This document shows, one piece after another, positions 17,063 to 26,192 of a stretch of DNA of 64,000 nt. The translations under genes were made by a program, and so were the position numbers. The stretch lies in contig NZ_WXEW01000001.1 of NCBI RefSeq assembly GCF_009901565.1, positions 496,001 to 560,000 of the forward strand, read 5' to 3'. Numbering within the stretch: position 1 is the first letter of the stretch; every line of letters starts with the position of its first letter. Origin of the DNA: Herbidospora solisilvae. GTDB taxonomy: Bacteria; Actinomycetota; Actinomycetes; Streptosporangiales; Streptosporangiaceae. The notes below the pieces were generated by a model. That model was not told the origin of the DNA, made no database searches, and saw only the letters and a list, made by a program, of their open reading frames with translations.

Positions 17063-18772
17063 ATGCATCCGAGCCCGGTTACGTGGCGTGACCAATTCCT
17101 GTACTTCCTGCTCCCCGACCGGTTCAGCGACGGCCGCGAGGAGACCCGCCCGAAGTACGACCGCACCGACGCCCACCGGGCCCCCGACCCGATCGCGTGG
17201 GCCGACTCGGGATCACGTTTCCAGGGCGGCACGATCAAGGGGATCACCGGAAAACTCGGCTACCTGCGCGACCTCGGCGTCACCACCCTGTGGCTCGGCC
17301 CGGTCTGGAAGCAGCGCCCCGACCTGGAGACCTACCACGGCTACGGCATCCAGGACTTCCTGGACGTCGACCCCAGGTTCGGCAGCCCCGACGACCTGCG
17401 CGCCCTCGTCGCCGCGGCCCACGACCGGGGCATGTACGTGCTCCTCGACGTCGTCTACAACCACACCGGCGACAACTGGTTCTACGACGACGGCGGCTCC
17501 CCCGTCTCCCAGCTCCCCTACCGGTCCGCCCCGCCCTACCCGATGCACGGCTGGCGCTCGGCCGAGGGCGCCAGCGTCCGGCACATCGCGGGCCGGGGCG
17601 ACGGCGTCTGGCCGGAGCCGTTCCAGAACCCCGAGTGGTACACGCGGGCCGGGGGCATCGGCCGCTGGGACCCCGAACCGTGGGAGAACCCGCTCCACCC
17701 CGACGTCGAGTTCCGCCGGGGCGACTTCCAGACGCTGAAAGACCTGGCCCTCGGCCGCGACGAGGTCCTGTCGGCGGTGGTCGACGTCTACCGGCACTGG
17801 ATCGCGTTCACCGACTGCGACGGGTTCCGGATCGACACGGTGAAACACGTGCCGTGGGAGGTGTCGCGCAACTTCTGCGGGGCGATCCGCGAGTACGCCG
17901 AGTCGGTCGGCAAGGAGAACTTCCTGCTGCTCGGCGAGGTGACCGGCGGGGCGGCGATGGCCCGCGACTACCTCGACGTCTTCGGCCGCAACATCGACGC
18001 CGTGCTCGACATCGGGCAGCCGGCGGCGCTGATCGCCGGGCTGGTCAAGGGGTTCGCCGACCCGCGGGCGTTCTTCGCGCAGTACCGGGGCCACGACGTC
18101 CTCGGCGGCCACCGCGAGACCGGCCGCTACCACGTCACGATGTTCGACGACCACGACATGGTCGGGCGTGAGCGCCGCCGTTTCTCGGCGGGGAACAGCG
18201 GGCCCCACTCCGACACCCAGGTGGCCCACGCGGTCGGCGTGCAGCTCACCACGCTGGGCATCCCGTGCGTTTACTACGGCACCGAGCAGGGCTTCGACGG
18301 CGCGTCCCCGGCCGGGGGCGACGACCGCTACATCCGCGAGACGATGTTCGGCGGCACGTTCGGGGCCTTCGGCACCCAGGGGTGTCACTTCTTCGACCCG
18401 GAGCATCCGGCGTACCGGCGGATCCGGGCCCTGGCGGCGGTCCGCAACCGGGCCGACGGCGTGGGGCTGGCGCTGCGGCGTGGCCGCATGTACCTGCGGG
18501 AGATCTCGACGGGCGGCCCGTTCCGGCTCCCGGCGACCGGCGAACTGACCGTGTGGTCGCGCATCCTGCACGACCGGGAGGTCCTGGTCGCCCTCAACCC
18601 GACGCTGCACCCGCTGACGGCCCTGGTCACCGTCCACCGCCCGTTCCATCCGGAAGGGTCGGTGCTGTCGGTCCTCTATGGGGAGACGGCCCCGCCCTCG
18701 GTCGTCCACCACGAGGACCGGGCACTGGTGCGGGTCAGCCTCCCACCGGCGGGCATGGCGATCCTGGGCTGA
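17063..18772 (+). CDS. Alpha-amylase family (GH13) glycosidase
   Basis: This 569-residue enzyme starts at ATG 17063 with GGGGAGG upstream. The GH13 conserved regions appear in order: DVVYNH (region I), GFRIDTVKH with the nucleophile Asp (region II), LLLGEV with the acid/base Glu (region III), and FDDHD with the third Asp (region IV). The catalytic triad is complete. There is no signal peptide, so it acts in the cytosol on an imported oligosaccharide or on intracellular glucan, perhaps as a glucosidase or maltodextrin-active enzyme. It is probably cotranscribed with the HxlR regulator just upstream. Confidence 0.9.
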   Translation: MHPSPVTWRDQFLYFLLPDRFSDGREETRPKYDRTDAHRAPDPIAWADSGSRFQGGTIKGITGKLGYLRDLGVTTLWLGPVWKQRPDLETYHGYGIQDFLDVDPRFGSPDDLRALVAAAHDRGMYVLLDVVYNHTGDNWFYDDGGSPVSQLPYRSAPPYPMHGWRSAEGASVRHIAGRGDGVWPEPFQNPEWYTRAGGIGRWDPEPWENPLHPDVEFRRGDFQTLKDLALGRDEVLSAVVDVYRHWIAFTDCDGFRIDTVKHVPWEVSRNFCGAIREYAESVGKENFLLLGEVTGGAAMARDYLDVFGRNIDAVLDIGQPAALIAGLVKGFADPRAFFAQYRGHDVLGGHRETGRYHVTMFDDHDMVGRERRRFSAGNSGPHSDTQVAHAVGVQLTTLGIPCVYYGTEQGFDGASPAGGDDRYIRETMFGGTFGAFGTQGCHFFDPEHPAYRRIRALAAVRNRADGVGLALRRGRMYLREISTGGPFRLPATGELTVWSRILHDREVLVALNPTLHPLTALVTVHRPFHPEGSVLSVLYGETAPPSVVHHEDRALVRVSLPPAGMAILG

Positions 18773-18919
18773 AGGCCGAGGACTCGGCCGGGCCGGAAGG
18801 CGGGCCGGCCCGCACGGCGCTCTCCCCGAGCGTGACATGCGACCGGGTCGATCGAGACGGACCGGCCCGAGCAGCCTCACCCCCGCCGAACGGCCGTCGA
18901 GGCTGAACGCCCCATCCCG

Positions 18920-19591
18920 TCAGCCTGGTTGCGACCCCGACGTGAACGCCCCCTGCAGTAAGGCCTCCGCGTCGTCCAGATACCTCGACAGGTACTGCTC
19001 CGCCTCGGCCAGCCGGCCCTCTTCCAGGAGCCCGGTCAGCAGGCGGTTGCGGGCGACGAACGGCGCGTGGAACGCGCCCGGGTTCTCCATCACGTGGAAG
19101 ACCAGCCGCAGCTCGGCGAGCAGCTGGCCCATCAACTCGTCGAGGCGGGAGCTTCCGTGCAGGGCGACGAGGGCCTGGTGGAAACGCAGGTTCGCGGTGC
19201 CGACGTCGCGCCAGCGGTCGTCGGCGGCGGCGCGTTCGCCCTCGTCGACCGCCTCACGGCAGGCGGCCAGGTCTCCCCCGGCCGAGTTGCGCACCGCCGC
19301 GCACTCGATGACGCGCCGGACCAGGTAGAGGTCTTTCACGTCGGAGGCCGACAGCACCCGGACGAACACGCCCCGGTTGAGCTTGTGGACGAGCAGCCGC
19401 TCGTGGCCGAGCAGGCGGAAGGCCTCGCGCAGGGTGTTGCGGGAGATCTCCAGTTCGGCGCCGATGGCCTCTTCGGAGAGGCGTTCGCCGGGTGCGTAGA
19501 CCGCCTGGGCGATGCGGTCGCGCAGCACGCCCGCCACGAGTTCGGCGGTGCTGGCGCGCAGGAGATGGGGCCCGGTCGTCTGTTCACGCAC
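18920..19591 (-). CDS. GntR-family regulator with FCD effector domain
   Basis: This protein of about 223 residues has an N-terminal winged helix-turn-helix (residues 15-75, with 'SEEAIGAELEISRNTLREAFRLL') and a C-terminal all-helical FCD domain with the expected Asp/His metal/ligand residues ('NLRFHQALVALHGS'). GTG at 19591 gives the common FCD-regulator N-terminus R-E-Q-T-T-G-P-H; TTG 19603 is an alternative. It is divergent from the MHS transporter gene, with a perfect palindrome between them, so it most likely represses that transporter in response to an organic acid. Confidence 0.85.
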   Translation of the reverse strand: MREQTTGPHLLRASTAELVAGVLRDRIAQAVYAPGERLSEEAIGAELEISRNTLREAFRLLGHERLLVHKLNRGVFVRVLSASDVKDLYLVRRVIECAAVRNSAGGDLAACREAVDEGERAAADDRWRDVGTANLRFHQALVALHGSSRLDELMGQLLAELRLVFHVMENPGAFHAPFVARNRLLTGLLEEGRLAEAEQYLSRYLDDAEALLQGAFTSGSQPG

Positions 19592-19626
19592 GGTAACCAG
19601 CAAAACATGCGAACAAACCCCTTGTC

Positions 19627-19643
19627 GAATTGTTCAACAATTC
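19627..19643. promoter_or_regulatory. Palindromic operator for the GntR/FCD regulator
   Basis: GAATTGTTCAACAATTC is a perfect 8+1+8 inverted repeat between the two divergent genes. Its TTGT-N-ACAA-like core is typical of FadR/FCD-type operators. The AT-rich tract also likely holds the promoters. Confidence 0.75.
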
Positions 19644-19682
19644 TTATGTTGAAAATGGCCCACCTCCCCACGAAGGAGCGTC

Positions 19683-20942
19683 ATGGCAACCTCCCAGTCC
19701 CGCCGGGTGATCGTCGCGAGCCTGATCGGCACGTCCCTGGAGTGGTACGACTTCTTCCTCTACGGCACCGCCGCCACCCTGGTCTTCGGCAAGGTCTTCT
19801 TCCCGACGTTCGAGCCGCTCACCGGCACCCTGCTCGCCCTCACGACCTACGCGGTCGGCTTCGTCGCCCGCCCGCTCGGCGGCGTCGTCTTCGGCCACTT
19901 CGGCGACCGGGTCGGCCGCCGGGGTGTGCTCGTCGCCACGCTCCTGCTGATGGGCATCGCGACGTTTCTCATCGGCCTGCTGCCCACCTACGCCGCCGTC
20001 GGCGTGGCCGCGCCGGTCCTCCTCGTGACGCTGCGTTTCCTCCAGGGGCTCGGCCTCGGCGGCGAGTGGGGCGGCGCGGTGGTGATGACGATGGAGCACG
20101 GCGACCCCGCCCGGAAGGGCTTCAACGCGAGCTGGCCGCAGGTCGGGGTGCCGGCCGGGAACCTGCTGGCGGCCGGCGCGCTCGGGGTGCTGTCGGCGGT
20201 TCTGCCCGAGCAGGCGTTCCTCGACTGGGGGTGGCGGGTCCCGTTCCTGCTGTCGGGCGTGCTCGTGGGGGTGGGGCTCTGGATCCGGGTGCGGGTCTCC
20301 GAATCCCCCCTGTACGCCGAGATGCCCGCCAAGGCCCGCATGCCGCTGATCGACGTGATCACCACGCATCCGCGCGCCCTGCTGTCGGCCATCGCCGCCC
20401 GCATCGGCGTCGACGTCGCGTTCTACACGTTCACCCTCTACATCCTCACGTACGTCACCGGCACGCTGAACCTCGACCGGCAGACGGGCCTGAACGCGGT
20501 GCTGATCGCGTCGGCGTGCCAGCTCTTCCTGATCCCGCTGTTCGGCGCGTTGTCCGACCGGGTCGGCCGCAAGCCCGTCTACCTGGCCGGGGCGGCGAGC
20601 GCGGCGCTGTGGGCGTTCGTGTTCTTCCCGCTGCTCGACACCAAGTCGTTCGCCCTGATCGTGTTCGCGACGGTCGTGGCGCTGGCCTGCCACGCGGCCA
20701 TGTACGGCCCGCAGGCCGCGTTCATCGCCGAGTTGTTCAGCACCCGCCTGCGCTACAGCGGGGCGTCGATGGGCTACCAGCTCGCGGGCGTGCTGGGCGG
20801 GGCGCTGGCGCCGATCATCGCGCTGGCGCTGCTCGACCGGTTCGGCAGCACCCTGGCCATCTCGCTCTACGTCCTGGTCGCGCTGGCGATCACCGCCGTC
20901 GGCGTGGTGGCGGCGCCCGCGAGGGCGGAGGCGCGAGTGTGA
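19683..20942 (+). CDS. MFS transporter, metabolite:H+ symporter (MHS) family
   Basis: This 419-residue transporter has twelve probable membrane helices. The N-terminal 'SLIGTSLEWYDFFLYGTAA' is the hallmark of the MHS family (shikimate, citrate and proline/betaine symporters). The loop 2-3 signature 'GHFGDRVGRRG' and the equivalent loop 8-9 'GALSDRVGRKPVYL' are both intact. AAGGAG precedes the ATG by about 6 bases. Divergence from the FCD regulator suggests uptake of an organic acid or amino-acid-like compound. The exact substrate is unknown. Confidence 0.9.
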   Translation: MATSQSRRVIVASLIGTSLEWYDFFLYGTAATLVFGKVFFPTFEPLTGTLLALTTYAVGFVARPLGGVVFGHFGDRVGRRGVLVATLLLMGIATFLIGLLPTYAAVGVAAPVLLVTLRFLQGLGLGGEWGGAVVMTMEHGDPARKGFNASWPQVGVPAGNLLAAGALGVLSAVLPEQAFLDWGWRVPFLLSGVLVGVGLWIRVRVSESPLYAEMPAKARMPLIDVITTHPRALLSAIAARIGVDVAFYTFTLYILTYVTGTLNLDRQTGLNAVLIASACQLFLIPLFGALSDRVGRKPVYLAGAASAALWAFVFFPLLDTKSFALIVFATVVALACHAAMYGPQAAFIAELFSTRLRYSGASMGYQLAGVLGGALAPIIALALLDRFGSTLAISLYVLVALAITAVGVVAAPARAEARV

Positions 20943-21245
20943 CGCGCCGAGATCCGCGTCGCCACGTCACAGGACAAGGTCGAGTTCACGCGAAGGCCGC
21001 CGGCGAGGCCGGCTCGGGGACCGGAATGGAGGCGCTCGCGCGCGGCGGGGACACCGGCCTCGACGGTCCCCGTCCCGGCGTGCGGGCGTCCACCGCGTCG
21101 GTGTGGCTCCCTCTTCTGGAGCACCGCGCGAAGGGCACGGGGGGCGTCGCTGCCACGGCGCCACCCGTGCCGATCTCACCTCGCCGCCGACGATCGCGAT
21201 GCCGTGCCCGATGGCCGAGGCGCTGAACTGGCCCGCGCCATCTGG
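20943..21245. other. Intergenic stretch without a confident gene
   Basis: No full gene is seen. On the minus strand near 21160-21243 a short coding-like tract (G-Q-F-S-A-S-A-I-G-H-G-I-A) with G/C-rich third positions may be a gene relic, but it has no start or continuation. The end of the stretch leads into the iron box. Confidence 0.4.
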
Positions 21246-21264
21246 TTAGTGTAGCCTTACCTAA
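21246..21264 (+). promoter_or_regulatory. Iron box (DmdR/IdeR-type) before the exporter operon
   Basis: TTAGTGTAGCCTTACCTAA matches the 19-bp actinobacterial iron-box consensus (TTAGGTTAGGCTAACCTAA) at 15 positions, 31 bases before the GTG of the first ABC exporter gene. An iron-loaded DtxR-family repressor would silence this operon when iron is plentiful. Confidence 0.8.
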
Positions 21265-21294
21265 GTTTTACTCGGGCGAGGCGGAGGGTGACGG

Positions 21295-22950
21295 GTGAGG
21301 GCTGTCCTGTGGCGGGCGATCTCGGGGCAGCGCCGTGACGTCGTCACCGGTGCCGTACTGGGGGCCGCCCACCAGGCCGGTGAGGTCATGGTCCCGGTGC
21401 TGATCGGCGTCGTGATCGACCAGGGGGTGGCGGCGGGCGACCTGCCCGCGCTGGCCCGGTGGCTCGTCGTCCTGGCGGTCGTCTACGTCGCGTTGTCGTT
21501 CTCCTACCGTTTCGGCGCCCGCGCCGGGGAGCGCGCCGCCGAGCGGGCCGGGCACGCGCTGCGCATGGAACTGGTCGAGCGGGTGCTCGACGCCCGGGGC
21601 GGCGCCGAGGAGGGCCGGCTCCCGGGCGCGCTGACCAACACCGCGACCGAGGACGCCAAGCGGGTCGGCGCGGTCAACATGTCGGTGATGCTGGCCTTCT
21701 CGGCGCTGATGGGCATCGTGGTCGCGGCGGTCGTGCTGCTGCGCGTCTCCGTGCCGCTCGGCCTGGTCGTGCTGGCCGGCACCCCCCTGCTGCTGTTCCT
21801 GGGCCACCTGCTGAGCAAGCCGCTCGAAAAAGCCAGCGAAGACCAGCAGGACCGCGCCGCGCACGCGTCCGGCGTCGCGGCCGACCTGGTCAAGGGGCTG
21901 CGGGTGCTGAAGGGCATCGGCGCCGAGACGGCCGCGGTCGCCCGCTACCGGGTGACCAGCGGCGACTCCCTCGCCGCGACGCTGCGCGCGGCCCGCGCCG
22001 AGGCCCTGCAGACGGGCCTGGTCGTCGCGCTCACCGGCGTCTTCATCGCCGTCGTGGCGCTGGTCGGCGGTCGGCTGGCCGCCTCGGGTGAGATCACGCT
22101 CGGCGAGCTGGTCTCGGCCGTCGGCCTCGCGCTGTTCCTGATCGGCCCGCTGGAGGTCTTCGCCTGGGTGAACGCCCAGTTCGCGATGGGCCGGGCCTCG
22201 GCGGCCCGGATCGCGGAGGTGCTCGCCGCCCCCCACGCCATCGCCGCCGGCACGTCGCCGATGCCTGTTCCGGTACGCGGTTCGCTGCGCCTCCGGGGGG
22301 TCTCCCACGACACCCTCAAGGGCGTCGACCTGGAGGTGGCCCCGGGTGAGGTGCTCGGAGTCGCGGCCGTCGACCCGGCCGACGCGATCAGCCTGCTGCG
22401 CTGCCTGGGCCGGACCGCCGACCCGTCGTCCGGGACCGTCGAACTCGACGGGGTGGCGCTGGCCGACCTCGACCCGGCCGCGCTGCGCGAGGTGTTACTG
22501 GTCGCCGACCACGACGCCGACCTGTTCGAGGGCACGCTGCGCGAGAACGTCGGCGGCGCCCACCCCGAGGCGATGGCGGCGGCCGGCGCCGACGAGGTGG
22601 CCGGCGAACTGCCCGGCGGCATCGACGGCCACGTCGCCGAACGCGGCCAGTCGCTCTCGGGCGGCCAGCGGCAGCGGGTCGCCCTGGCCAGGGCGCTGGC
22701 GGCCGATCGCGCCGTCCTGGTCGTCCACGACCCGACCACGGCGGTCGACGCGGTGACCGAGGCGCGCATCGCCTCCCGGTTGCGCGACGTCCGGCGCGAC
22801 CGGACCACGATCCTCGTCACCACCTCCCCCGCGCTGCTCGCGGTGGCCGACCGGGTGGTGCTGCTCGACGGCGGCCGGATCACCGACGCCGCCCCGCACG
22901 CCGACCTCGTGACCCGCAACGCCGCCTACCGGACGGCGGTGCTCGCGTGA
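21295..22950 (+). CDS. ABC exporter half-transporter with degenerate nucleotide site (siderophore export)
   Basis: This 551-residue protein has an N-terminal six-helix membrane domain (residues 15-300) fused to an ATPase domain (330-545). The ABC signature LSGGQ (454-458) is intact. The Walker A position reads G-V-A-A-V-D-P-A-D-A-I-S (355-366) with no Lys. After Walker B, D479 is followed by Pro where the catalytic Glu should be. The partner encoded next (GTGA overlap at 22947) has the opposite pattern, so the two should form a heterodimer with a single active ATP site. The iron box upstream and the siderophore genes nearby support a role in siderophore secretion. GTG 21295 has GGAGGG upstream. 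Confidence 0.85.
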   Translation: MRAVLWRAISGQRRDVVTGAVLGAAHQAGEVMVPVLIGVVIDQGVAAGDLPALARWLVVLAVVYVALSFSYRFGARAGERAAERAGHALRMELVERVLDARGGAEEGRLPGALTNTATEDAKRVGAVNMSVMLAFSALMGIVVAAVVLLRVSVPLGLVVLAGTPLLLFLGHLLSKPLEKASEDQQDRAAHASGVAADLVKGLRVLKGIGAETAAVARYRVTSGDSLAATLRAARAEALQTGLVVALTGVFIAVVALVGGRLAASGEITLGELVSAVGLALFLIGPLEVFAWVNAQFAMGRASAARIAEVLAAPHAIAAGTSPMPVPVRGSLRLRGVSHDTLKGVDLEVAPGEVLGVAAVDPADAISLLRCLGRTADPSSGTVELDGVALADLDPAALREVLLVADHDADLFEGTLRENVGGAHPEAMAAAGADEVAGELPGGIDGHVAERGQSLSGGQRQRVALARALAADRAVLVVHDPTTAVDAVTEARIASRLRDVRRDRTTILVTTSPALLAVADRVVLLDGGRITDAAPHADLVTRNAAYRTAVLA

Positions 22951-24671
22951 ACCGCGAACTGCTCCCCGTCGCCACGGCGGCCCGCACCCGCGCGGTGCTC
23001 CTCGACCTGGTCCGGCCCTATCGCGCGCTCGCCCTCGGCGGGTTCGCCGTGATGGTGGTGGCCACCTCGATCGGCCTGCTCACCCAGCCGCTGCTCGGCG
23101 CCGTCGTCGACCTGGTCGCCTCCGGTGAGCCCGCCGCCGCGATCACGACGCCGGTGCTGGCGCTGGTCGCGGTCGCGGTCACCCAGGGCGGCGCGATGAC
23201 CCTCGGGCTCGCCCTGGTGTCGCGGCTCGGCGAGACGGTGCTGGCCCGGCTGCGCGAAAGGTTCGTCGACCGGGCGATGCGGCTGCCGCTCGAACAGGTC
23301 GAACGGGCCGGGTCGGGCGACCTGACCGCCCGGGTGACCGGCGACGTCTCCCTGATCGCCGAGGCCGTCAGGGTCGCGCTGCCCGAGATGGCCCGCTCGG
23401 GCCTGGCGATCGTGCTCACGCTGGGCGCGCTGGCGATCCTCGACTGGCGGTTCCTGCTGGCCGCGCTGATCGCGGTGCCGGTCCAGTGGCACACCGCGCG
23501 CTGGTACGTCCGCAACGCCGGCCCCCTCTACGCCCGCCAGCGGGTGGCCGGCGGCGCCCAGCAGCAGCAGCTCCTCGACACCATCGGCGGCGCGACGACC
23601 GTGCGGGCGTTCCGGCTGGAGGCCGACCACACGGCCAAGGTCGCCGAACGCTCGAACACCGCCGTCTCGCTGACCCTCCAGGGCGTCAACCTGGTGCTGC
23701 GCTTCTACAGCCGCCTCCACGTCGCCGAGTACGCGGGCCTGGCCGCCGTGCTGGTCGCCGGGTTCCTCATGGTGCGTTCGGGCGCCGCGTCCATCGGCAC
23801 GGCCACCGCCGCCGCCCTCTACTTCCACTCCCTGTTCGCCCCGGTGAACACCGCGCTGGTGCTGATCGACGACGCCCAGTCGGCGGGCGCGGCGCTGGCC
23901 CGCCTGGTCGGCGTCATCGACCAGCCCGAACCGCCCGCCCTCGACCGGCCGAAGGCCCCGCAGATCGAGGTCTCCGGGCTCGGCCACGCCTACGACGAGG
24001 GCCGGCCCGTGCTGCACGAGGTCGACCTGACGATCCGCGCGGGCGAACGGGTCGCCCTGGTCGGCGCGAGCGGCGCGGGGAAGACCACCCTGGCGAGGCT
24101 GATCGCCGGCATCCACCGGCCGTCGACGGGCACGATCGCCGTCCCCGGCGAGGTCGGCATGGTCACCCAGGACGTGCACGTCTTCGCCGGCCCGCTGGCC
24201 GACGACCTGCGCCTGGCCCGGCCCGACGCCACCGACGCCGACCTGCGCGAGGCGCTGACCAGGGTCGACGCGCTCACCTGGGCCGAGACGCTGCCCGAGG
24301 GCCTGGCCACGGTCGTCGGCGAGGGCGGCCACCGCCTCACCGCGACCCAGATCCAGCAGCTCGCGCTGGCCCGGCTGATCCTGGCCGACCCGCCCGTGGC
24401 CGTGCTCGACGAGGCGACCGCCGAGGCGGGCAGCGCCGGGGCGCGGGTGCTGGAGAAGGCAATCGAGACCACCGTCGAGGGCCGCACGGCCCTCATCGTC
24501 GCCCACCGCCTCACCCAGGCGGCGGCGACCGACCGGGTCGTCGTCATGGACGGCGGCCGAATCGTGGAGAGCGGCCCGCACGACGAGCTGCGCTCCTCCG
24601 GCGGCCGCTACGCCTCCCTCTGGGAGGCGTGGTCGGGTGTCCGCACCACCAGTGAAAACCCCCTCGAATAA
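22947..24671 (+). CDS. ABC exporter half-transporter, catalytic partner (siderophore export)
   Basis: This 574-residue protein has a membrane domain in residues 20-320 and an ATPase domain in 340-560. Walker A is intact (GASGAGKTT, 373-381, with K379), as is Walker B (VAVLDE, D488/E489). The signature reads L-T-A-T-Q (464-468) instead of LSGGQ. Combined with the first protein's intact signature, one composite site would be complete and the other dead. The start overlaps the first gene by 4 bases, and the lipoprotein gene follows 9 bases later. It probably moves the finished siderophore across the membrane; the same pattern could serve ferric-siderophore import, as in IrtAB. Confidence 0.85.
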   Translation: MNRELLPVATAARTRAVLLDLVRPYRALALGGFAVMVVATSIGLLTQPLLGAVVDLVASGEPAAAITTPVLALVAVAVTQGGAMTLGLALVSRLGETVLARLRERFVDRAMRLPLEQVERAGSGDLTARVTGDVSLIAEAVRVALPEMARSGLAIVLTLGALAILDWRFLLAALIAVPVQWHTARWYVRNAGPLYARQRVAGGAQQQQLLDTIGGATTVRAFRLEADHTAKVAERSNTAVSLTLQGVNLVLRFYSRLHVAEYAGLAAVLVAGFLMVRSGAASIGTATAAALYFHSLFAPVNTALVLIDDAQSAGAALARLVGVIDQPEPPALDRPKAPQIEVSGLGHAYDEGRPVLHEVDLTIRAGERVALVGASGAGKTTLARLIAGIHRPSTGTIAVPGEVGMVTQDVHVFAGPLADDLRLARPDATDADLREALTRVDALTWAETLPEGLATVVGEGGHRLTATQIQQLALARLILADPPVAVLDEATAEAGSAGARVLEKAIETTVEGRTALIVAHRLTQAAATDRVVVMDGGRIVESGPHDELRSSGGRYASLWEAWSGVRTTSENPLE

Positions 24672-24680
24672 GGAAATTCG

Positions 24681-25760
24681 ATGCTCGGCATTACGAGAGG
24701 CATCCGGTTCGCCGCGGTGCTCGCCTCCTCCCTCCTGCTCGGCACCGTCGCCGCCTGCGGGTCGTCGTCGGAGACGGCAACCCCCGCCGCGTCGGCTTCG
24801 GCCGCCCCTCCGGCCGGCACGACCGCCCCCGCCGCCGCCTTCCCGGTGACGATCGAGCACAAGTTCGGCTCCACGACCGTCCCGGCCGCCCCGCAGCGGA
24901 TCTTCACCGTCGGCCTGACCGACCAGGACGCCGCCATCGCGCTCGGCGTCGTCCCCGTGGGCACCACCAACTGGTTCGGCGGCTTCCCCGGCGCGATCGG
25001 CCCGTGGGCCACGCCGAAGCTGAACGGCGCCCCCGTCCCGACCCTGCTGGAGGACCCGGGCACCGGCCCGCAGGTCGAGAAGATCGCCGCCCTCAAGCCC
25101 GACCTGATCCTGGCCCTGTACGCCGGCCTGACCAAGGAGCAGTACGAGACCCTGTCGAAGTTCGCCCCGGTCGTGGCGCAGCCCGCGGCGTACAACGACT
25201 ACGGCATCCCCTGGCAGGAGCAGACCCTGATCACCGGCAAGGCCCTCGGCAAGGAGGCCGAGGCCAAGGCGCTGGTCGACGAGGTCGAGACCAAGTTCAA
25301 GACGATGGCCGCCGAGCACCCCGAGTTCGCCGGCAAGAAGGCCGTCGTGGCCACGCCCTACGAGGGCTTCTTCGTGTACGGCAGCCAGGACACCCGCTCC
25401 CGCAACCTCGTGTCGCTCGGCTTCGGCCTGCCGGAGGACCTCGACGCGGTGATCGGCGACAAGTTCGGCGCCAGCATCTCCAAGGAGCGCAGCGACCTGC
25501 TCGACCAGGACCTCATCATCTGGACGGTCCCCGACACGAAGAAGGACGTCGAGACGCTGCACAAGGACGCCGTCTACAAGGACATGAAGGTCGTCGCCGA
25601 GGGCCGCGAGGTCTTCATCGGCGAGAGCACCAACTACGGCGTGGCGTTCTCGTTCGTGACGGTGTTGTCGCTGCCGTACGTGCTCGACCGGCTGGTGCCG
25701 CAGCTGGCGCAGGCGGTCGACGGCGACCCCGCGACCAAGGTCGAGCCCGCCGCCGACTAG
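24681..25760 (+). CDS. Siderophore-binding lipoprotein (ABC substrate-binding protein)
   Basis: This 359-residue protein has an N-terminal lipoprotein signal with lipobox V-A-A-C (Cys26), then a low-complexity Ala/Pro/Thr linker (about 30-50), then a periplasmic-binding-protein class III fold. It shows 'PQRIFTVGLTDQDAAIALGVVPVG' and 'KIAALKPDLILALYAGL', characteristic of Fe3+-siderophore binders. It is tethered to the outer face of the membrane and should deliver the ferric siderophore to the two FecCD permeases encoded at 49-51 kb. It is the last gene of the iron-box operon and is followed by a strong hairpin. Confidence 0.9.
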   Translation: MLGITRGIRFAAVLASSLLLGTVAACGSSSETATPAASASAAPPAGTTAPAAAFPVTIEHKFGSTTVPAAPQRIFTVGLTDQDAAIALGVVPVGTTNWFGGFPGAIGPWATPKLNGAPVPTLLEDPGTGPQVEKIAALKPDLILALYAGLTKEQYETLSKFAPVVAQPAAYNDYGIPWQEQTLITGKALGKEAEAKALVDEVETKFKTMAAEHPEFAGKKAVVATPYEGFFVYGSQDTRSRNLVSLGFGLPEDLDAVIGDKFGASISKERSDLLDQDLIIWTVPDTKKDVETLHKDAVYKDMKVVAEGREVFIGESTNYGVAFSFVTVLSLPYVLDRLVPQLAQAVDGDPATKVEPAAD

Positions 25761-25782
25761 CGGCCGTCGCTTCGAATGAACC

Positions 25783-25813
25783 GGAGGCCGGGCCCACACA
25801 GGGGCCGGTCTCC
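25783..25813 (+). terminator. Strong hairpin terminator of the exporter/lipoprotein operon
   Basis: GGAGGCCGGGCCC (25783-25795) pairs with GGGGCCGGTCTCC (25801-25813) at 12 of 13 positions around loop ACACA, 23 bases after the stop codon. Confidence 0.75.
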
Positions 25814-25817
25814 GTTC

Positions 25818-26063
25818 TCACGGGCCGCAGGTCAGTCGATGGTCCACCGGCGATGTGCTGCCGTCATTCCCGCGCCCCGCGATGGCGCATACCGCGCCGA
25901 GCAGGTCGGCCAGGATTCCGACGTCCCAAATCCGGATGGTCGAGTCGGTGTTCGCCGTGGCGAGCAGCATGCCCTCCGGACAGAACGCCATGTCGCCGGC
26001 GGGGGCCGTCTCCAGGATGCCGACCTCCCGCTGAAGGTGCTCTCCCACGACAACGCCTACACG
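25818..26063 (-). pseudogene. WD40-repeat protein remnant
   Basis: About 75 residues on the minus strand contain one recognisable WD40 blade: an A-F-C-P-E-G-M-L-L-A-T-A-N-T-D segment, then S-T-I-R-I-W-D-V. A tail like that of actinobacterial WD40 signalling proteins follows ('LLGAVCAIAGR'). No other blades and no start are present, so this is the decayed 3' end of a larger gene. It marks the left side of the lower-GC island inside the siderophore locus. Confidence 0.55.
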
Positions 26064-26192
26064 TAGGCGGCGAACGGCGCCAGCCCCATCCGGCTACGAC
26101 CGGCCCCCGCCGGAGAAAGAGCAGGGGCCGTCGCAGTCCGACGCCGCGAAGATGAGCCGATCTCCGCCTGACGAGTGCGACCAGCCGCGTCG

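Noticed and set aside
18800-18813. GCGGGCCGGCCCGC palindrome after the GH13 gene
   Set aside because: No room for a loop and no other terminator signs; likely chance in GC-rich DNA.
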